Shown: positions 1 to 8,649 of the stretch, piece after piece
Layout: every line of letters begins with the position of its first letter
Numbering within the stretch: position 1 is the stretch's first letter
NCBI RefSeq assembly: GCF_003434305.1
Contig: NZ_QKKX01000001.1
Coordinates: 186,001 to 250,000 of the forward strand
Length of the DNA stretch: 64,000 nt
Reading direction: 5' to 3'
From: Micromonospora sp. MW-13
GTDB taxonomy: Bacteria; Actinomycetota; Actinomycetes; Mycobacteriales; Micromonosporaceae
Notes under the pieces: model-generated
The model's database searches: none
The model's input: the letters and a program-made list of their open reading frames with translations, nothing else
Told to the model about the DNA's origin: nothing
Translations under genes and position numbers: made by a program

Positions 1-160
1 CCCGGCTGGCCACCCGGACGTTCTCGGCGGTGGCTGCGGCCCGCTGGGCGGTGGCGATCCGGTCGAGCACCACCGGCACGGCGAGCCCGACCATGCTGAG
101 CAGCGGAATGATCACCAGCAGGGCGAGCTTGCCCCGGATGCGGAGCCTACCGAGCAGCAT
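1..160 (-). CDS. Membrane sensor protein, N-terminal fragment (sensor histidine kinase-like)
   Basis: Only the first 53 codons lie in the window; the gene runs off the left edge. The start ATG at 160 is preceded by a GGGAG ribosome site. The peptide begins MLLGRLRIRGKLALLVIIP, a basic patch followed by one hydrophobic segment (about residues 12-30) and then an Ala-rich helix. This is the usual opening of the large actinomycete sensor kinases with an extracellular nitrate/nitrite-sensing-like helical domain, but no kinase domain is visible here. It overlaps the end of the upstream gene by 14 bases, so the two are probably one operon. The kinase assignment is inference. Confidence 0.55.
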   Translation of the reverse strand, partial: MLLGRLRIRGKLALLVIIPLLSMVGLAVPVVLDRIATAQRAAATAENVRVASR

Positions 161-1382
161 CGAAGGGCTCCCACCGTTCGGCGTCGGTGGCGCGGCCCTG
201 CCCGGCCGGCTGGAGCGTCCGGGGCTCGGCGGGGGCGAGCGTGCCGAGCGGGGCGGGTCCCCGGGGCTCGCCCGGCGGCTGCCAGCCGGTGCCGCCCGGC
301 GACGCGCCAGCGTCCGCGTCGGCCCGGTGCTCCCCGACGGCCCGCCAGCCGGCCCGCCGGTACGCGGCGAGCAGCGCCGCCCCGAGCGCGGCGACCAGCA
401 GGACGGCCGCCCCGGCCGCCGCCCCGGCCAGCCACCGCTCCCGGTCGAGCCGGTCGATCCGTTCCCGCAGCAGCACGTCCAGCTCGTCGAGGATGACCGG
501 TTGGAGCTGCCGGGCGGCGCTCTGCGCGTTGTCCCGGGCAGTGGTGAGGTCGGCCGGTCCGCCCGCCCCCGGGGCACCCTCGGTGCCGGCCCGGCCGGTC
601 GGGGCGGAGAGCGCGGCGAGCCGTTCGACGGCCCGCTGGTAGTTGTCGAGCGGGGTGAGCACGTTGGCGCCGAGCTTGGTGCTCTCCGTGCTGTCGACCG
701 CCGCGCGCAGGTTGGTGACCAGCTCGGTGGCGGGGCCGAGGGCGGCCACCCGCAGGGCGGCCAGCTCGGACACGGTGCGGATCCGCTCGGCGGCCGGGCG
801 GCGGGCGGCCAGGGTGGCCAGGTCGGCGAGGCGGCCGGCGGCCACGAGCGCCTCGGGCAGCTCGTCGCTGACGGCGTCCTGAAGAAAGAACGAGTCCGAC
901 TTCGGGTCCCGCATCAACCCGGACCCCTCCCGCACCTTGCGGTGCAGGGCCAGCAGCAGGTCGGTGACCTCGCCGTACGCGACGAAGGCGGCCTCCGGGT
1001 CGGTCAGCGTCCGGTCGGGCAGCGCCTCCAGCTTGGCCCGCAGCCCGGTCCACCGGTCATGGGCGCGTAGCTGGTCGCCGACGCGGGTGTCCACCGAGGC
1101 GGCGTCCTCCACCGCCCGGTTCAGCGCCTCGCCGGACGCGGTCCGCCCGGCGACGGCGGCGGACTGGGCGTCGATCAGGGCCAGGGTGACGGGGCCGAGG
1201 GCCCGCAGGTACTCCACGCCCATCCGCTCGCGGACCGCCAGCCCCCGGTCGTCGTCGGTGAGCCGCCGCTGCTGGACGAAGAGGAACGCCACCGGCGCGA
1301 GCAGCGTCACGACGAGCAGCAGCGGCAGCACGCGACCCGGGAGGGCGGGCCGTTGACGGACCCGCTCCGCGGGGACGGTCAT
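147..1382 (-). CDS. Two-TM protein with extracytoplasmic helical sensor-like domain
   Basis: 411 residues. A TM helix at about 18-36, a long helical region outside the membrane (about 40-315), a second TM helix at about 317-341 and a short Pro/Gly-rich cytoplasmic tail. The outside part has the pattern GVEYLRALGP near 54 and later SGLMRDPKSDSFFLQDAV, which resembles the periplasmic four-helix sensor modules of chemoreceptors and sensor kinases; no output domain follows. GGAGGAGAC lies before ATG 1382. It overlaps the next gene by 14 bases, and that gene begins like a sensor kinase, so it may be an accessory sensor. Function not recognised beyond that. Confidence 0.6.
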   Translation of the reverse strand: MTVPAERVRQRPALPGRVLPLLLVVTLLAPVAFLFVQQRRLTDDDRGLAVRERMGVEYLRALGPVTLALIDAQSAAVAGRTASGEALNRAVEDAASVDTRVGDQLRAHDRWTGLRAKLEALPDRTLTDPEAAFVAYGEVTDLLLALHRKVREGSGLMRDPKSDSFFLQDAVSDELPEALVAAGRLADLATLAARRPAAERIRTVSELAALRVAALGPATELVTNLRAAVDSTESTKLGANVLTPLDNYQRAVERLAALSAPTGRAGTEGAPGAGGPADLTTARDNAQSAARQLQPVILDELDVLLRERIDRLDRERWLAGAAAGAAVLLVAALGAALLAAYRRAGWRAVGEHRADADAGASPGGTGWQPPGEPRGPAPLGTLAPAEPRTLQPAGQGRATDAERWEPFDAAR

Positions 1383-1755
1383 GGGTGTCTCCTCCGGTGA
1401 CGACGGGGGACGGTGCGGGTGTCGGGGGTCGCCGATGCAGTCCCGCTCACCGGACCGGAAAACTAACCGACCGCGCAGGGCCGGCAGAGCCGCCGGCCAG
1501 TCAGTTCTGCGTCACTTCGAGCGATGTCACGTCGCGTGCATCGCGAAGGCACCCTCGGTGTCGATAGTTCGGTTGACATGGATGGATCGGGTGCGGTTTC
1601 AGAAGGAACATCGGAATTCACGTGATCCGAATTCATCTCACTGGGCCGCGCCGGACCCTGCGCGGTCGATCCGATCCGGCCGCCGAACGGATTCACCGGA
1701 CGGACGTACGGAGGATCTCAGTCAACGCTCAGGGACGGCCCCGTACCGTTGCCGC
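1383..1755. other. Divergent intergenic region
   Basis: 373 bases between two divergently transcribed genes, with no convincing ORF and clearly more A+T than its surroundings. It contains TTGACA at 1573-1578 and two direct copies of GAATTCA (1614-1620 and 1629-1635), 15 bases apart, which could be a regulator site. No well-spaced -10 box was found for the TTGACA. Confidence 0.35.
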
Positions 1756-4626
1756 ATGAGATCGCCGTTGTCGGCCGCGCCGGTCCGACGGGCCCTGGGC
1801 ACCCGCCGCCGCCGGATCGTCGCCGGATCGGTGGCGGCCGTGCTGGTGGCCGCCGCCGTGGTGTGGGCGACCCGGTCCGACGAGGCCGGCTTCCGCACCG
1901 AGTCCGCGCTGGTCACCGTCCGGTCCGGGCCGGCCGGCGACGAGCCGGTGGACCTGGACACCACGTTCTACCTGCCGGACGACGCGTCGGCTGGCCGCAA
2001 GGTGCCGGCGGTGCTGCTCGCGCACGGCTTCGGCGGCACCAAGGAGTCGGTCCGGGCCGATGCCGAGGACCTGGCCGCCCAGGGGTACGCGGTGCTCGCC
2101 TGGACCGCCCGGGGCTTCGGCCGCAGCGGCGGCCAGATCCACCTGGACAGCCCGGACTACGAGGTGCGGGACGCCGAGCGGCTGCTGGACTGGCTGGCCG
2201 CCCGCCCGGAGGTGCGCACCGACGCCGCCGGTGACCCCCGGGTCGGCGTGGTGGGCGGCTCGTACGGCGGCGGCCTGGCCCTGCTGCTGGCCGCCCAGGA
2301 CCGGCGGGTCGACGCGATCGTTCCCATGATCACCTGGAACGACCTGTCCCGCGCGTTCCTGCCGGAGAGCACCGGCAAGGACGCCACCTCCGGCGTGTTC
2401 AAGAAGGGCTGGGCCGGGATCTTCTTCGGCGGCGGCGGCAACGCCGGCTCCGGCCCCGCCGGGCTCTCCGGCACCTCGGCCGCCGAGCCGGAGGGCGCCC
2501 CCGCCTCGGCCGGGCCGCCCGGCCCGGCGCCGGGCTCGGGGCCGGGCACCGGCTCCGGGCGCGCCCCGGCGGGTGCGGCGGACCCGGCCTGCGGCCGGTT
2601 CGCCGCCGACGTCTGCGCCGCGTACCTGCGGATCGCCACCACCGGGCGGGCCGAACCGGCCGACGTGGACCTGCTGCGCCGGTCCAGCCCGGCCGGCGTG
2701 CTGGAGAAGATCAAGGCGCCGACCCTCCTGGTGCAGGGCGAGGCGGACAGCCTCTTCCCGCTCGCCGAGGCGGACGCCAACGCCCGTGGCATCGCCGCTG
2801 CAGGCACCCCGGTCCGGGTCGCCTGGTACACCGGCGGCCACGACGGCGGCGCGGGGCCGCGCAACGACTCCGACCGGGTGAAGTACCTGACCCTCCAGTG
2901 GCTGGACCACTACGTGCGGGGCTCCGGAGGGGCACCCGGCGACGACTTCACGTACTCCCGGATCGCCGGCTTCGACGCCCTCGACCGCGGCCTGGTCGCC
3001 ACCGGCTTCCGCACCGCCGACTACCCGGGCCTGGCCGGCGACGGACGCCGCGAGGTCGCGGTGACCGGGCCGGCCCAGCCCGTCGCGAACCCGCCGAACG
3101 GTAACCCGGCGGCCATCTCCTCGGTGCCGTTCGCCGGCGCGCTCGGCTCGCTGCTGGATGGGGTGGCCGGCGACGTCCCCGGCCAGCACGCCCGGTTCGA
3201 GTCGCAGCCGCTGGCCGAGGCGGTGGACGTGGCCGGCTCGCCGACCCTCTCGATCCGGGCGGCGTCGCCCACCGGGGAGGCGGTGCTGTTCGTCAAGCTC
3301 TACGACGTCGACCCCGGGGGCGCGGCGACCCTGCCGAACGGGCTGGTCGCCCCGGTCCGGCTGACCGGGCTGCCGACGGAGATCGGGGCCGCGCCGCCGG
3401 TCACCGTGACGCTGCCGGCGATCGTCCGCCGGATCGAGGCCGGGCACCGGCTGCGGATCGTGGTGGCCACCACCGACCAGGCGTACACCACGCCGGCCGA
3501 GCCGACCGTCCACACCGTGGCGGCCGGCGACGGCCCGGTCGTGCTGCCCACGGTGGCCGGCGAGCCGATCCCCACCACGGCCACCGTCTGGCGCTGGGTG
3601 CTCGCCGGGCTGCTGGCCGCGATCGCCGTCGGGCTCGTCACGGTCGTCCTGCTGGCCCGCCGCCGGCACCGCCGCCAGGACAGCTCGGTCCACCCGCAGT
3701 ACGCGGGGGTCCCGCTGGCCGTCCGGCAGCTCCGCAAGGAGTACGCCGACGGCTTCGTCGCCGTGTCGAACGTCGACTTCGAGGTGCATCCCGGCCAGGT
3801 GGTCGGCCTGCTCGGGCCCAACGGCGCGGGCAAGACCACCACGCTGCGGGTGCTGATGGGGCTGACCCAGCCGACCGCCGGGGAGATCTACGTCTTCGGC
3901 CGGCGGCTGGTGCCCGGCTCGCCGGTGCTGTCCCGGATCGGGGCGCTGGTCGAGGGGCCCGGCTTCCTGCCCCACCTGTCCGGCCTGGACAACCTCAAGG
4001 CGTACTGGCGGGCCACCGGGCGGCCGTGGGCGGAGGCGCACTTCGACGAGGCGCTGGAGATCGCCGGGCTCGGCGACTCGGTGCACCGCAGGACCCGTAA
4101 GTACAGCCACGGCATGCGGCAGCGGCTGGCCATCGCCCAGGCCATGCTCGGCCTGCCCGAGCTGCTGGTGCTCGACGAGCCGACGGACGGCCTGGACCCG
4201 CCGCAGATCGCCGAGATGCGCCGGGTGCTCCAGCGCTACGCCACCGACGGGCGGGCCGTGCTGGTCTCCAGCCACCTGCTCGCCGAGGTGGAGCAGACCT
4301 GCACGCACGCGGTGGTGGTCAACAAGGGGCGGATCGTGGCGTCCGGCCCGGTCGAGCAGATCGTCGGCGAGTCGCCGAGCGTGCTGTTCGACGTCACCGA
4401 CCCGGCCGCCGCGCGCGACGTGCTGGGCCGGCTGGACGGGGTCACGGTGCTGCCGGACTCCGACGGGAACCTGGTGGTGGACACCAACGGCACCGCGCGC
4501 AGCGAGGTGGTGGCCGAGCTGGTCCGGGCCGGGATCGGGGTGGACCGGGTGGTGCCGCGCCGCCGCCTGGAGGATGCGTTCCTCGCCCTGGTGGGCGAGA
4601 ACTCTCGGGGAAGCGGGGACCGGTGA
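1756..4626 (+). CDS. S15/CocE-type alpha/beta hydrolase fused to ABC transporter ATPase
   Basis: 956 residues. The frame is open from 1381, but ATG 1756 (MRSPLSAAPV) starts the protein just before a basic patch and TM helix (about 21-38). Residues 50-610 form an X-Pro dipeptidyl-peptidase/CocE-like hydrolase: nucleophile Ser169 in GGSYGGG, probable Asp331 in QGEADSLFP, His362 in TGGHDGG, and a Gly/Pro-rich insert at about 224-278. A second TM helix (about 613-634) is followed by RRRHRR. An ABC ATPase fills the rest: Walker A GPNGAGKTTT at 687-696, signature YSHGMRQ at 783, Walker B LLVLDEP at 803. The positive charges place the hydrolase outside and the ATPase inside. The permease gene follows with a one-base overlap. 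The substrate is unknown. Confidence 0.88.
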   Translation: MRSPLSAAPVRRALGTRRRRIVAGSVAAVLVAAAVVWATRSDEAGFRTESALVTVRSGPAGDEPVDLDTTFYLPDDASAGRKVPAVLLAHGFGGTKESVRADAEDLAAQGYAVLAWTARGFGRSGGQIHLDSPDYEVRDAERLLDWLAARPEVRTDAAGDPRVGVVGGSYGGGLALLLAAQDRRVDAIVPMITWNDLSRAFLPESTGKDATSGVFKKGWAGIFFGGGGNAGSGPAGLSGTSAAEPEGAPASAGPPGPAPGSGPGTGSGRAPAGAADPACGRFAADVCAAYLRIATTGRAEPADVDLLRRSSPAGVLEKIKAPTLLVQGEADSLFPLAEADANARGIAAAGTPVRVAWYTGGHDGGAGPRNDSDRVKYLTLQWLDHYVRGSGGAPGDDFTYSRIAGFDALDRGLVATGFRTADYPGLAGDGRREVAVTGPAQPVANPPNGNPAAISSVPFAGALGSLLDGVAGDVPGQHARFESQPLAEAVDVAGSPTLSIRAASPTGEAVLFVKLYDVDPGGAATLPNGLVAPVRLTGLPTEIGAAPPVTVTLPAIVRRIEAGHRLRIVVATTDQAYTTPAEPTVHTVAAGDGPVVLPTVAGEPIPTTATVWRWVLAGLLAAIAVGLVTVVLLARRRHRRQDSSVHPQYAGVPLAVRQLRKEYADGFVAVSNVDFEVHPGQVVGLLGPNGAGKTTTLRVLMGLTQPTAGEIYVFGRRLVPGSPVLSRIGALVEGPGFLPHLSGLDNLKAYWRATGRPWAEAHFDEALEIAGLGDSVHRRTRKYSHGMRQRLAIAQAMLGLPELLVLDEPTDGLDPPQIAEMRRVLQRYATDGRAVLVSSHLLAEVEQTCTHAVVVNKGRIVASGPVEQIVGESPSVLFDVTDPAAARDVLGRLDGVTVLPDSDGNLVVDTNGTARSEVVAELVRAGIGVDRVVPRRRLEDAFLALVGENSRGSGDR

Positions 4627-5498
4627 TGGCGCAGTCGTCCTCCACGGTGGGCGCGGCGACGGGCTACCGCCCCTCGGCCACCCTGCCGTTCGCGGCGGAG
4701 TTCCGCCGGCAGGCGTCCCGGCGGCGTACCCAGCTCGCGCTCGGGTTCATGGTGCTGCTGCCGTTGATCATCCTGGTCGCGTTCCAGTTCGACTCCGGCG
4801 AGGACGACCGCAACGGCGGGGGCGAGTTCGCCAGCCTGTCCGACCTGGCCACCTCGGGCGGGCTGAACTTCACCCTCTTCGCGCTGCTGGTCTCGGCGTC
4901 GTTCCTGCTGGTCGTGGTGGTGGCGCTGTTCTGCGGCGACACGGTCGCCAGCGAGGCGAGCTGGGGCAGCCTGCGCTACCTGCTGGCCGTCCCGGTGCCC
5001 CGGGCCCGGCTGCTCGCGGTGAAGCTGCTGGTCGCGCTCGCGTACTCGGCGCTGGCGCTGCTGCTGCTCGCCGGCACCGCCCTGCTCGCCGGCACCCTCC
5101 GGTACGGCTGGGAGCCGCTGCGCAGCCAGGTCGCGGCCCAGCTCGAACCGGGGGAGGGGCTGCTGCGGCTGCTGGCCGTGCTCGGCTACCTGGCGGTCGT
5201 GCTGCTGGCGGTGGCCGGGCTGGCGTTCCTGCTCTCGGTCGTCACGGACGCGGCGCTCGGCGCGGTCGGCGGGGCGGTGCTGCTCTGGATCCTGTCCAGC
5301 ATCCTGGACCAGATCACCGCGCTCGGCGGGATCCGGGCGTTCCTGCCGACCCACTACAGCAGCGCCTGGCTGGGCCTGCTGTCCACGCCGGTGCAGACCG
5401 ACGACGTGGTGCGCGGCGGCATCTCGGCGATCGGCTACGCCACCCTGTTCTGGTCCCTGGCCTTCTGGCGCTTCACCCGCAAGGACATCACGAGCTGA
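4626..5498 (+). CDS. ABC-2 type transporter permease
   Basis: 290 residues with about six predicted TM helices (near 37-55, 80-103, 130-155, 180-205, 210-230 and 270-286) and a cytoplasmic N-terminus, typical of ABC-2 export permeases. ATG 4626 overlaps the stop of the hydrolase-ATPase gene (TGATG); a GTG at 4623 is an alternative. It is the obvious membrane partner of the ATPase domain upstream. Together they form a complete exporter in which the ATPase polypeptide also carries an extracellular hydrolase. Confidence 0.88.
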   Translation: MAQSSSTVGAATGYRPSATLPFAAEFRRQASRRRTQLALGFMVLLPLIILVAFQFDSGEDDRNGGGEFASLSDLATSGGLNFTLFALLVSASFLLVVVVALFCGDTVASEASWGSLRYLLAVPVPRARLLAVKLLVALAYSALALLLLAGTALLAGTLRYGWEPLRSQVAAQLEPGEGLLRLLAVLGYLAVVLLAVAGLAFLLSVVTDAALGAVGGAVLLWILSSILDQITALGGIRAFLPTHYSSAWLGLLSTPVQTDDVVRGGISAIGYATLFWSLAFWRFTRKDITS

Positions 5499-5535
5499 CC
5501 GCCGAACCCGGCCGATTGCCGGCCACAAGTCGGCG

Positions 5536-5618
5536 CAGCACCTTGATCGTTTGATGATTAATGAGACGACACGCCGGGTGTCTTCTCCAATTTCAGCAAA
5601 CGATCAAGGAGGGTGCTG
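5536..5618. repeat. Imperfect inverted repeat with GATC arms
   Basis: Left arm CAGCACCTTGATCGTTTG at 5536-5553 pairs with CAAACGATCAAGG...GGTGCTG at 5597-5618; the right arm carries four extra bases. The interval is about 43 bases. It follows the permease stop and may act as a terminator. It resembles the hairpin at 56009 in having a TTGATC/GATCAA core. The stretch from 5619 to 5787 holds no supported gene; a 76-codon frame starting at 5561 runs through the repeat and looks non-coding. Confidence 0.5.
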
Positions 5619-5787
5619 ACTGCCAGGCACGTTGCGCTCAAGCAGGACTTGCCGGGTCCGGCCCGCACGGGCCGTCGTGGTCGGCGTTCGCTACATGTCC
5701 TGAAACCATTGTCCGATTTGGCGGGTGGCTCGTGGCGTTCAGGTATGGAATTCAGAAGGACAATGAACTCATAGAGACTTACAACGA

Positions 5788-5997
5788 ATGACAGAAAGAT
5801 CGGCCTTGCGGCGTCGGCAGGTCATCGGGGCACTGGCACTGCTCGCAGTTTTCCTAACAGTGGCAGCTGCCGCCTTCATCTGGCCAGATGCGTCTCCACT
5901 CATTCGGGCTGTTGGCAGCGTCCTGATCGTGGTAGGGATCCTGCTACTGGGTTCGGGCGTGGTGTCGTGGCTGCGACGGCGACGAGCCGGAAGTTGA
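5788..5997 (+). CDS. Small two-TM membrane protein
   Basis: 69 residues: a basic N-terminus (MTERSALRRRQ), hydrophobic helices at about 12-32 and 40-60, and a RRRRAGS end. It sits in a lower-GC patch, ends 17 bases before a strong terminator, and its base composition differs from neighbouring genes. No good ribosome site precedes ATG 5788. Not recognised; a membrane hairpin protein is plausible, but the call rests on topology alone. Confidence 0.4.
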   Translation: MTERSALRRRQVIGALALLAVFLTVAAAAFIWPDASPLIRAVGSVLIVVGILLLGSGVVSWLRRRRAGS

Positions 5998-6014
5998 GGC
6001 TCAGCACGTAGGAA

Positions 6015-6058
6015 GACGGTGGGGGTGGAAGCCGAGCGGGACTTCCACCCCCACCGTC
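6015..6058. terminator. 17-bp perfect hairpin terminator
   Basis: Perfect arms GACGGTGGGGGTGGAAG (6015-6031) and CTTCCACCCCCACCGTC (6042-6058) around a 10-base loop, 17 bases after the small membrane protein gene. There is no T-run, as is common in actinomycetes. Confidence 0.75.
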
Positions 6059-6217
6059 CGGCGTTGCCGGAACTAGACGCCGGTTACCGCGATCGACGCC
6101 GCCGCCCATTGGCCCGACATCGGGCACACCACCGCCACGGCCCTCCGAGCTTTTTGCCGTGTTCGGTGGCTTGGTCACGGTCACGCAGGTTGACGGCCTG
6201 AGCGCAGCCCGCCTTGC

Positions 6218-6306
6218 CGTCGCGCGGAGCCCCGCATCCGCGCGGCGGTGCTGGGTTTGACCGGGGCGGAGACCTTGGCCGAGGCCGCCGGACCGTTCCG
6301 GACGAT
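6218..6306 (+). pseudogene. Remnant of an alpha/beta hydrolase gene
   Basis: One frame reads AEPRIRAAVLGLTGAETLAE and then AAG, closely matching in my memory the stretch around the acid residue of actinomycete dienelactone-hydrolase-like proteins (EPRI.AAVLGL.G...L..AA). Neither the upstream nucleophile region nor the downstream HxxR part follows in frame. The rest of 6059-6370 shows no gene. Taken as a decayed fragment; low confidence without a search. Confidence 0.35.
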
Positions 6307-6370
6307 CCGAAGTAGCGCCATGCATATCGCCACGATCAACGAATGGATCCGACCAGAAATGAAACGTAGC

Positions 6371-6742
6371 CTAGCTCTGGCCGCTCAGGCAAAGGCAGAA
6401 TGGGTGGCCTTCGGGGTCGAGTAAGACCCGCCATCGTTGCCCGCCGGGCTGAAAGTCCGGCACGGTGGCGCCCAGTGCAAGACAGTTCGCCTCAGCCTCG
6501 CCCAGGTCATCAACCGCAAGGTCAAGGTGATACCGCTTGGCGTCGGTGCCCTCGGGCCAGGCCGGCGGCTTGTAGTCCGGTACGCGGCCGAACCCGATCG
6601 CCGTCGTGGTATCGGTGATCATCGCATATTCCTCCTCACTGTGCGTGACCGGCCAATTTAGTACCTGCCCGTAGAACACGGCCAACTGACGAGGATCAGA
6701 ACAGTCGATGTTGAACATGATCAGCTTCGCTGCGGCAGCCAT
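6371..6742 (-). CDS. VOC (glyoxalase/bleomycin-resistance fold) family protein
   Basis: 123 residues, a single VOC domain: an N-terminal beta-alpha unit with FYGQVLNWP, a central HLDLAVDDL strand, and the ending WRVLLDPEGHPFCLC, the typical last strand with the metal-site region. Members are metal-dependent lyases, dioxygenases or binding proteins; the substrate cannot be deduced. It is divergent from the WYL regulator gene, 87 bases away, a common pairing in which the regulator may control it. The codon bias is less GC-rich than in the main genes. Confidence 0.8.
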   Translation of the reverse strand: MAAAAKLIMFNIDCSDPRQLAVFYGQVLNWPVTHSEEEYAMITDTTTAIGFGRVPDYKPPAWPEGTDAKRYHLDLAVDDLGEAEANCLALGATVPDFQPGGQRWRVLLDPEGHPFCLCLSGQS

Positions 6743-6829
6743 TCGAGCTCCCTTCGTTCGTTCGCTTCGCCATCACAGTGCCACCGATACCCGACAACCC
6801 TTGTCCAGTACGGATGGCAAACTGCCGTA

Positions 6830-7786
6830 GTGCGCGCTTCCAGGATGCTGGCCCTGCTGATGCAGCTACAGGTACGCGGTCAGCTCACCGCTCGTGAGCT
6901 CGCGCAGCGTCTAGAGGTCAACGAACGTACGGTCCAACGCGACGTGGAGGCCCTTGTGGCAGCCGGCGTGCCGGTGCGGTCGGTCCGCGGCCCTGCTGGC
7001 GGATACCGGCTGGAGGGCGGCTACCACACCCGGCTCACCGGCCTGGGCGCTGACGAGGCGACGGCGCTGGCCTTCCTCGGCCTGCATGGAGTCGCCGATG
7101 ACCTCGGACTCACCGCGATGCTCGATACGGTGCGCACCAAAGTGTTGGCGTCACTGACCGGAGAGGCCCGGCAGCGAGCTCAGCGCAGCGCGGAACGGTT
7201 CCACCTCGACCCGGTCCGCTGGTACGGCCGGCGGGAACCGACGCCTCGCCTCGCGGATCTGGCCGCCGCGGTCTGGCGTGACCGTTGGATCCGCATCGGC
7301 TACGTGCGCAGTGGCACGCTCACAGAACGGACCGTCGAACCCCTTGGGCTCACACTTGCTGCTGGCGACTGGTACCTGGTAGCCCTGCGCGACGGGCAAC
7401 GGCGCACTTACCGGGCATCCAGGATCCGCACGGTGGAACTCCTCGACGAATCCGTGCACCGCCCCGCCGGCTTCGTCCTCGCGGACACCTGGACCCAGTC
7501 CCGCCAGGCAATGGAGACCGAGCACGCCCTCATCGAGGTCACCGTACGGATCACGACAGCAGCCCTGCCCCGGCTGCGTCGTCTGGTTGCCGTGACGGGG
7601 CAGGACCGGATCGACCTCACCGCCACCGGCGACGACGTGGAACTGACCATCCCCTTCGAAGGTGAGAACTGGGCGTGCACGGCGCTGCTCGGGCTCGGGC
7701 CAGCGGTACAGGTGTTGGCACCAGCCACACTCCGGGCGCGGATGGCAGCTCAGACGCGGGCCGCCTCAGCCCGGTATGAGAGCTGA
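6830..7786 (+). CDS. WYL-domain helix-turn-helix transcriptional regulator
   Basis: 318 residues, GTG start. An N-terminal DeoR/HTH_11-like winged helix (residues 1-60; LTARELAQRLEVNERTVQRD), a middle region, then a WYL domain (about 145-215, around RIGYVRSGTLTERTVEPLGL and GDWYLVALRDG) and a C-terminal WCX-type extension. YafY/PafC-like regulators bind DNA with the first domain and sense ligand (nucleic acid in some cases) with WYL. It is divergent from the VOC gene and probably controls it and itself from the shared 87-base region. Confidence 0.9.
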   Translation: MRASRMLALLMQLQVRGQLTARELAQRLEVNERTVQRDVEALVAAGVPVRSVRGPAGGYRLEGGYHTRLTGLGADEATALAFLGLHGVADDLGLTAMLDTVRTKVLASLTGEARQRAQRSAERFHLDPVRWYGRREPTPRLADLAAAVWRDRWIRIGYVRSGTLTERTVEPLGLTLAAGDWYLVALRDGQRRTYRASRIRTVELLDESVHRPAGFVLADTWTQSRQAMETEHALIEVTVRITTAALPRLRRLVAVTGQDRIDLTATGDDVELTIPFEGENWACTALLGLGPAVQVLAPATLRARMAAQTRAASARYES

Positions 7787-7865
7787 CCGACCGGGCTAAT
7801 GAAACAGCTAGGCGTAGGGAGGTGTCCGGAGTGGAGGTACACCGCCCTGCCGGCAGCGCGATCCG

Positions 7866-8564
7866 TTACGGCTTGTACGCCGCGTCGGTGTGGCTGACCT
7901 CGGTGAACGTGCTGCCGGAGAGCTGGTAGTACGAGGTGCGCCGGATGTCCAGCTCGGCCATGCTGCGGTCGGCGGAGCGGGTCAGCCAGACGACCTTCGC
8001 CCGGCCGCCGGACACGGCGATCGAGACGACCGGGGTCCGGTCGTCCAGTTCGGCCAGGCTGCGGTAGACCGGCTCGCCGTCGGCGTTGTGCCACACGACC
8101 AGCGTGTAGAAGGTGCCGCTGCCCCCGCCATTGAGCGCGACCGCGCCGACCGCGTCCGCCGCGCCGTCACCGTCGAGGTCGCCGATCCCGCAGGGCTTCT
8201 GGAGGGTGACCGTGTCTCCGTCCTCGCCCGACCAGACGCCCCCGGCCAGCGGGAGGTAGTCGGCGTACCCCTGGTAGGGGACCTTGGTGCTGCCGACGTG
8301 GGCGCCGGCGAGCTGCTCGCAGGTCAGCGCGGGCACCTTCTTCGGCGGCGCGGCGGTGGTGCCGGCGACGGTCGGCTCCGGCGGGGCGGTGGGACCCGTC
8401 GTCGCCGGGGTGGGCTCCGGGTCGTCCTCCGCCGGGGCGGCCGGGTCGTCGGCGGCCGGAGCGGTGGTCGTACCCGCCGAGGAGGCCGACCCCCCGGCGT
8501 CGCAACCCGCGGTCAACAGGCAGGCCAGGGCGAGGATCGCGAGGCTGGGCAGGGTCCGGCGCAT
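7866..8564 (-). CDS. Secreted lipoprotein, unknown function
   Basis: 232 residues with a lipoprotein signal peptide ending LLTAGC (Cys21), then a 50-residue Thr/Pro/Ala/Glu-rich spacer and a globular domain from about 75. That domain contains GIGDLDGDGAADAVGAVALN, an acidic Gly-rich loop like the calcium loops of FG-GAP repeats, and two Cys (CEQLAG, KPCGIG) that may form a disulfide. It was probably exported and lipid-anchored to the membrane outer face. Function not recognised. Confidence 0.72.
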   Translation of the reverse strand: MRRTLPSLAILALACLLTAGCDAGGSASSAGTTTAPAADDPAAPAEDDPEPTPATTGPTAPPEPTVAGTTAAPPKKVPALTCEQLAGAHVGSTKVPYQGYADYLPLAGGVWSGEDGDTVTLQKPCGIGDLDGDGAADAVGAVALNGGGSGTFYTLVVWHNADGEPVYRSLAELDDRTPVVSIAVSGGRAKVVWLTRSADRSMAELDIRRTSYYQLSGSTFTEVSHTDAAYKP

Positions 8565-8649
8565 CGGCCAGTTCCTCTCTCGGGGGGTGGGCTTCCCGCA
8601 CCGTAACGGCCCCGCGCCACCCGGTTCACCCCCCGCTGCCGGGCCGGGG

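Noticed and set aside
1729..4308. 859-codon frame on the minus strand opposite the hydrolase-ATPase gene
   Set aside because: Shadow frame produced by high GC; Gly/Arg/Gln/Pro-rich with no motif, and the plus strand has full hydrolase and ABC motifs.
5561..5791. 76-codon frame before the small membrane protein, ending in an ATGA overlap
   Set aside because: It runs through the inverted repeat, has no ribosome site and unnatural composition; the overlap is probably chance.
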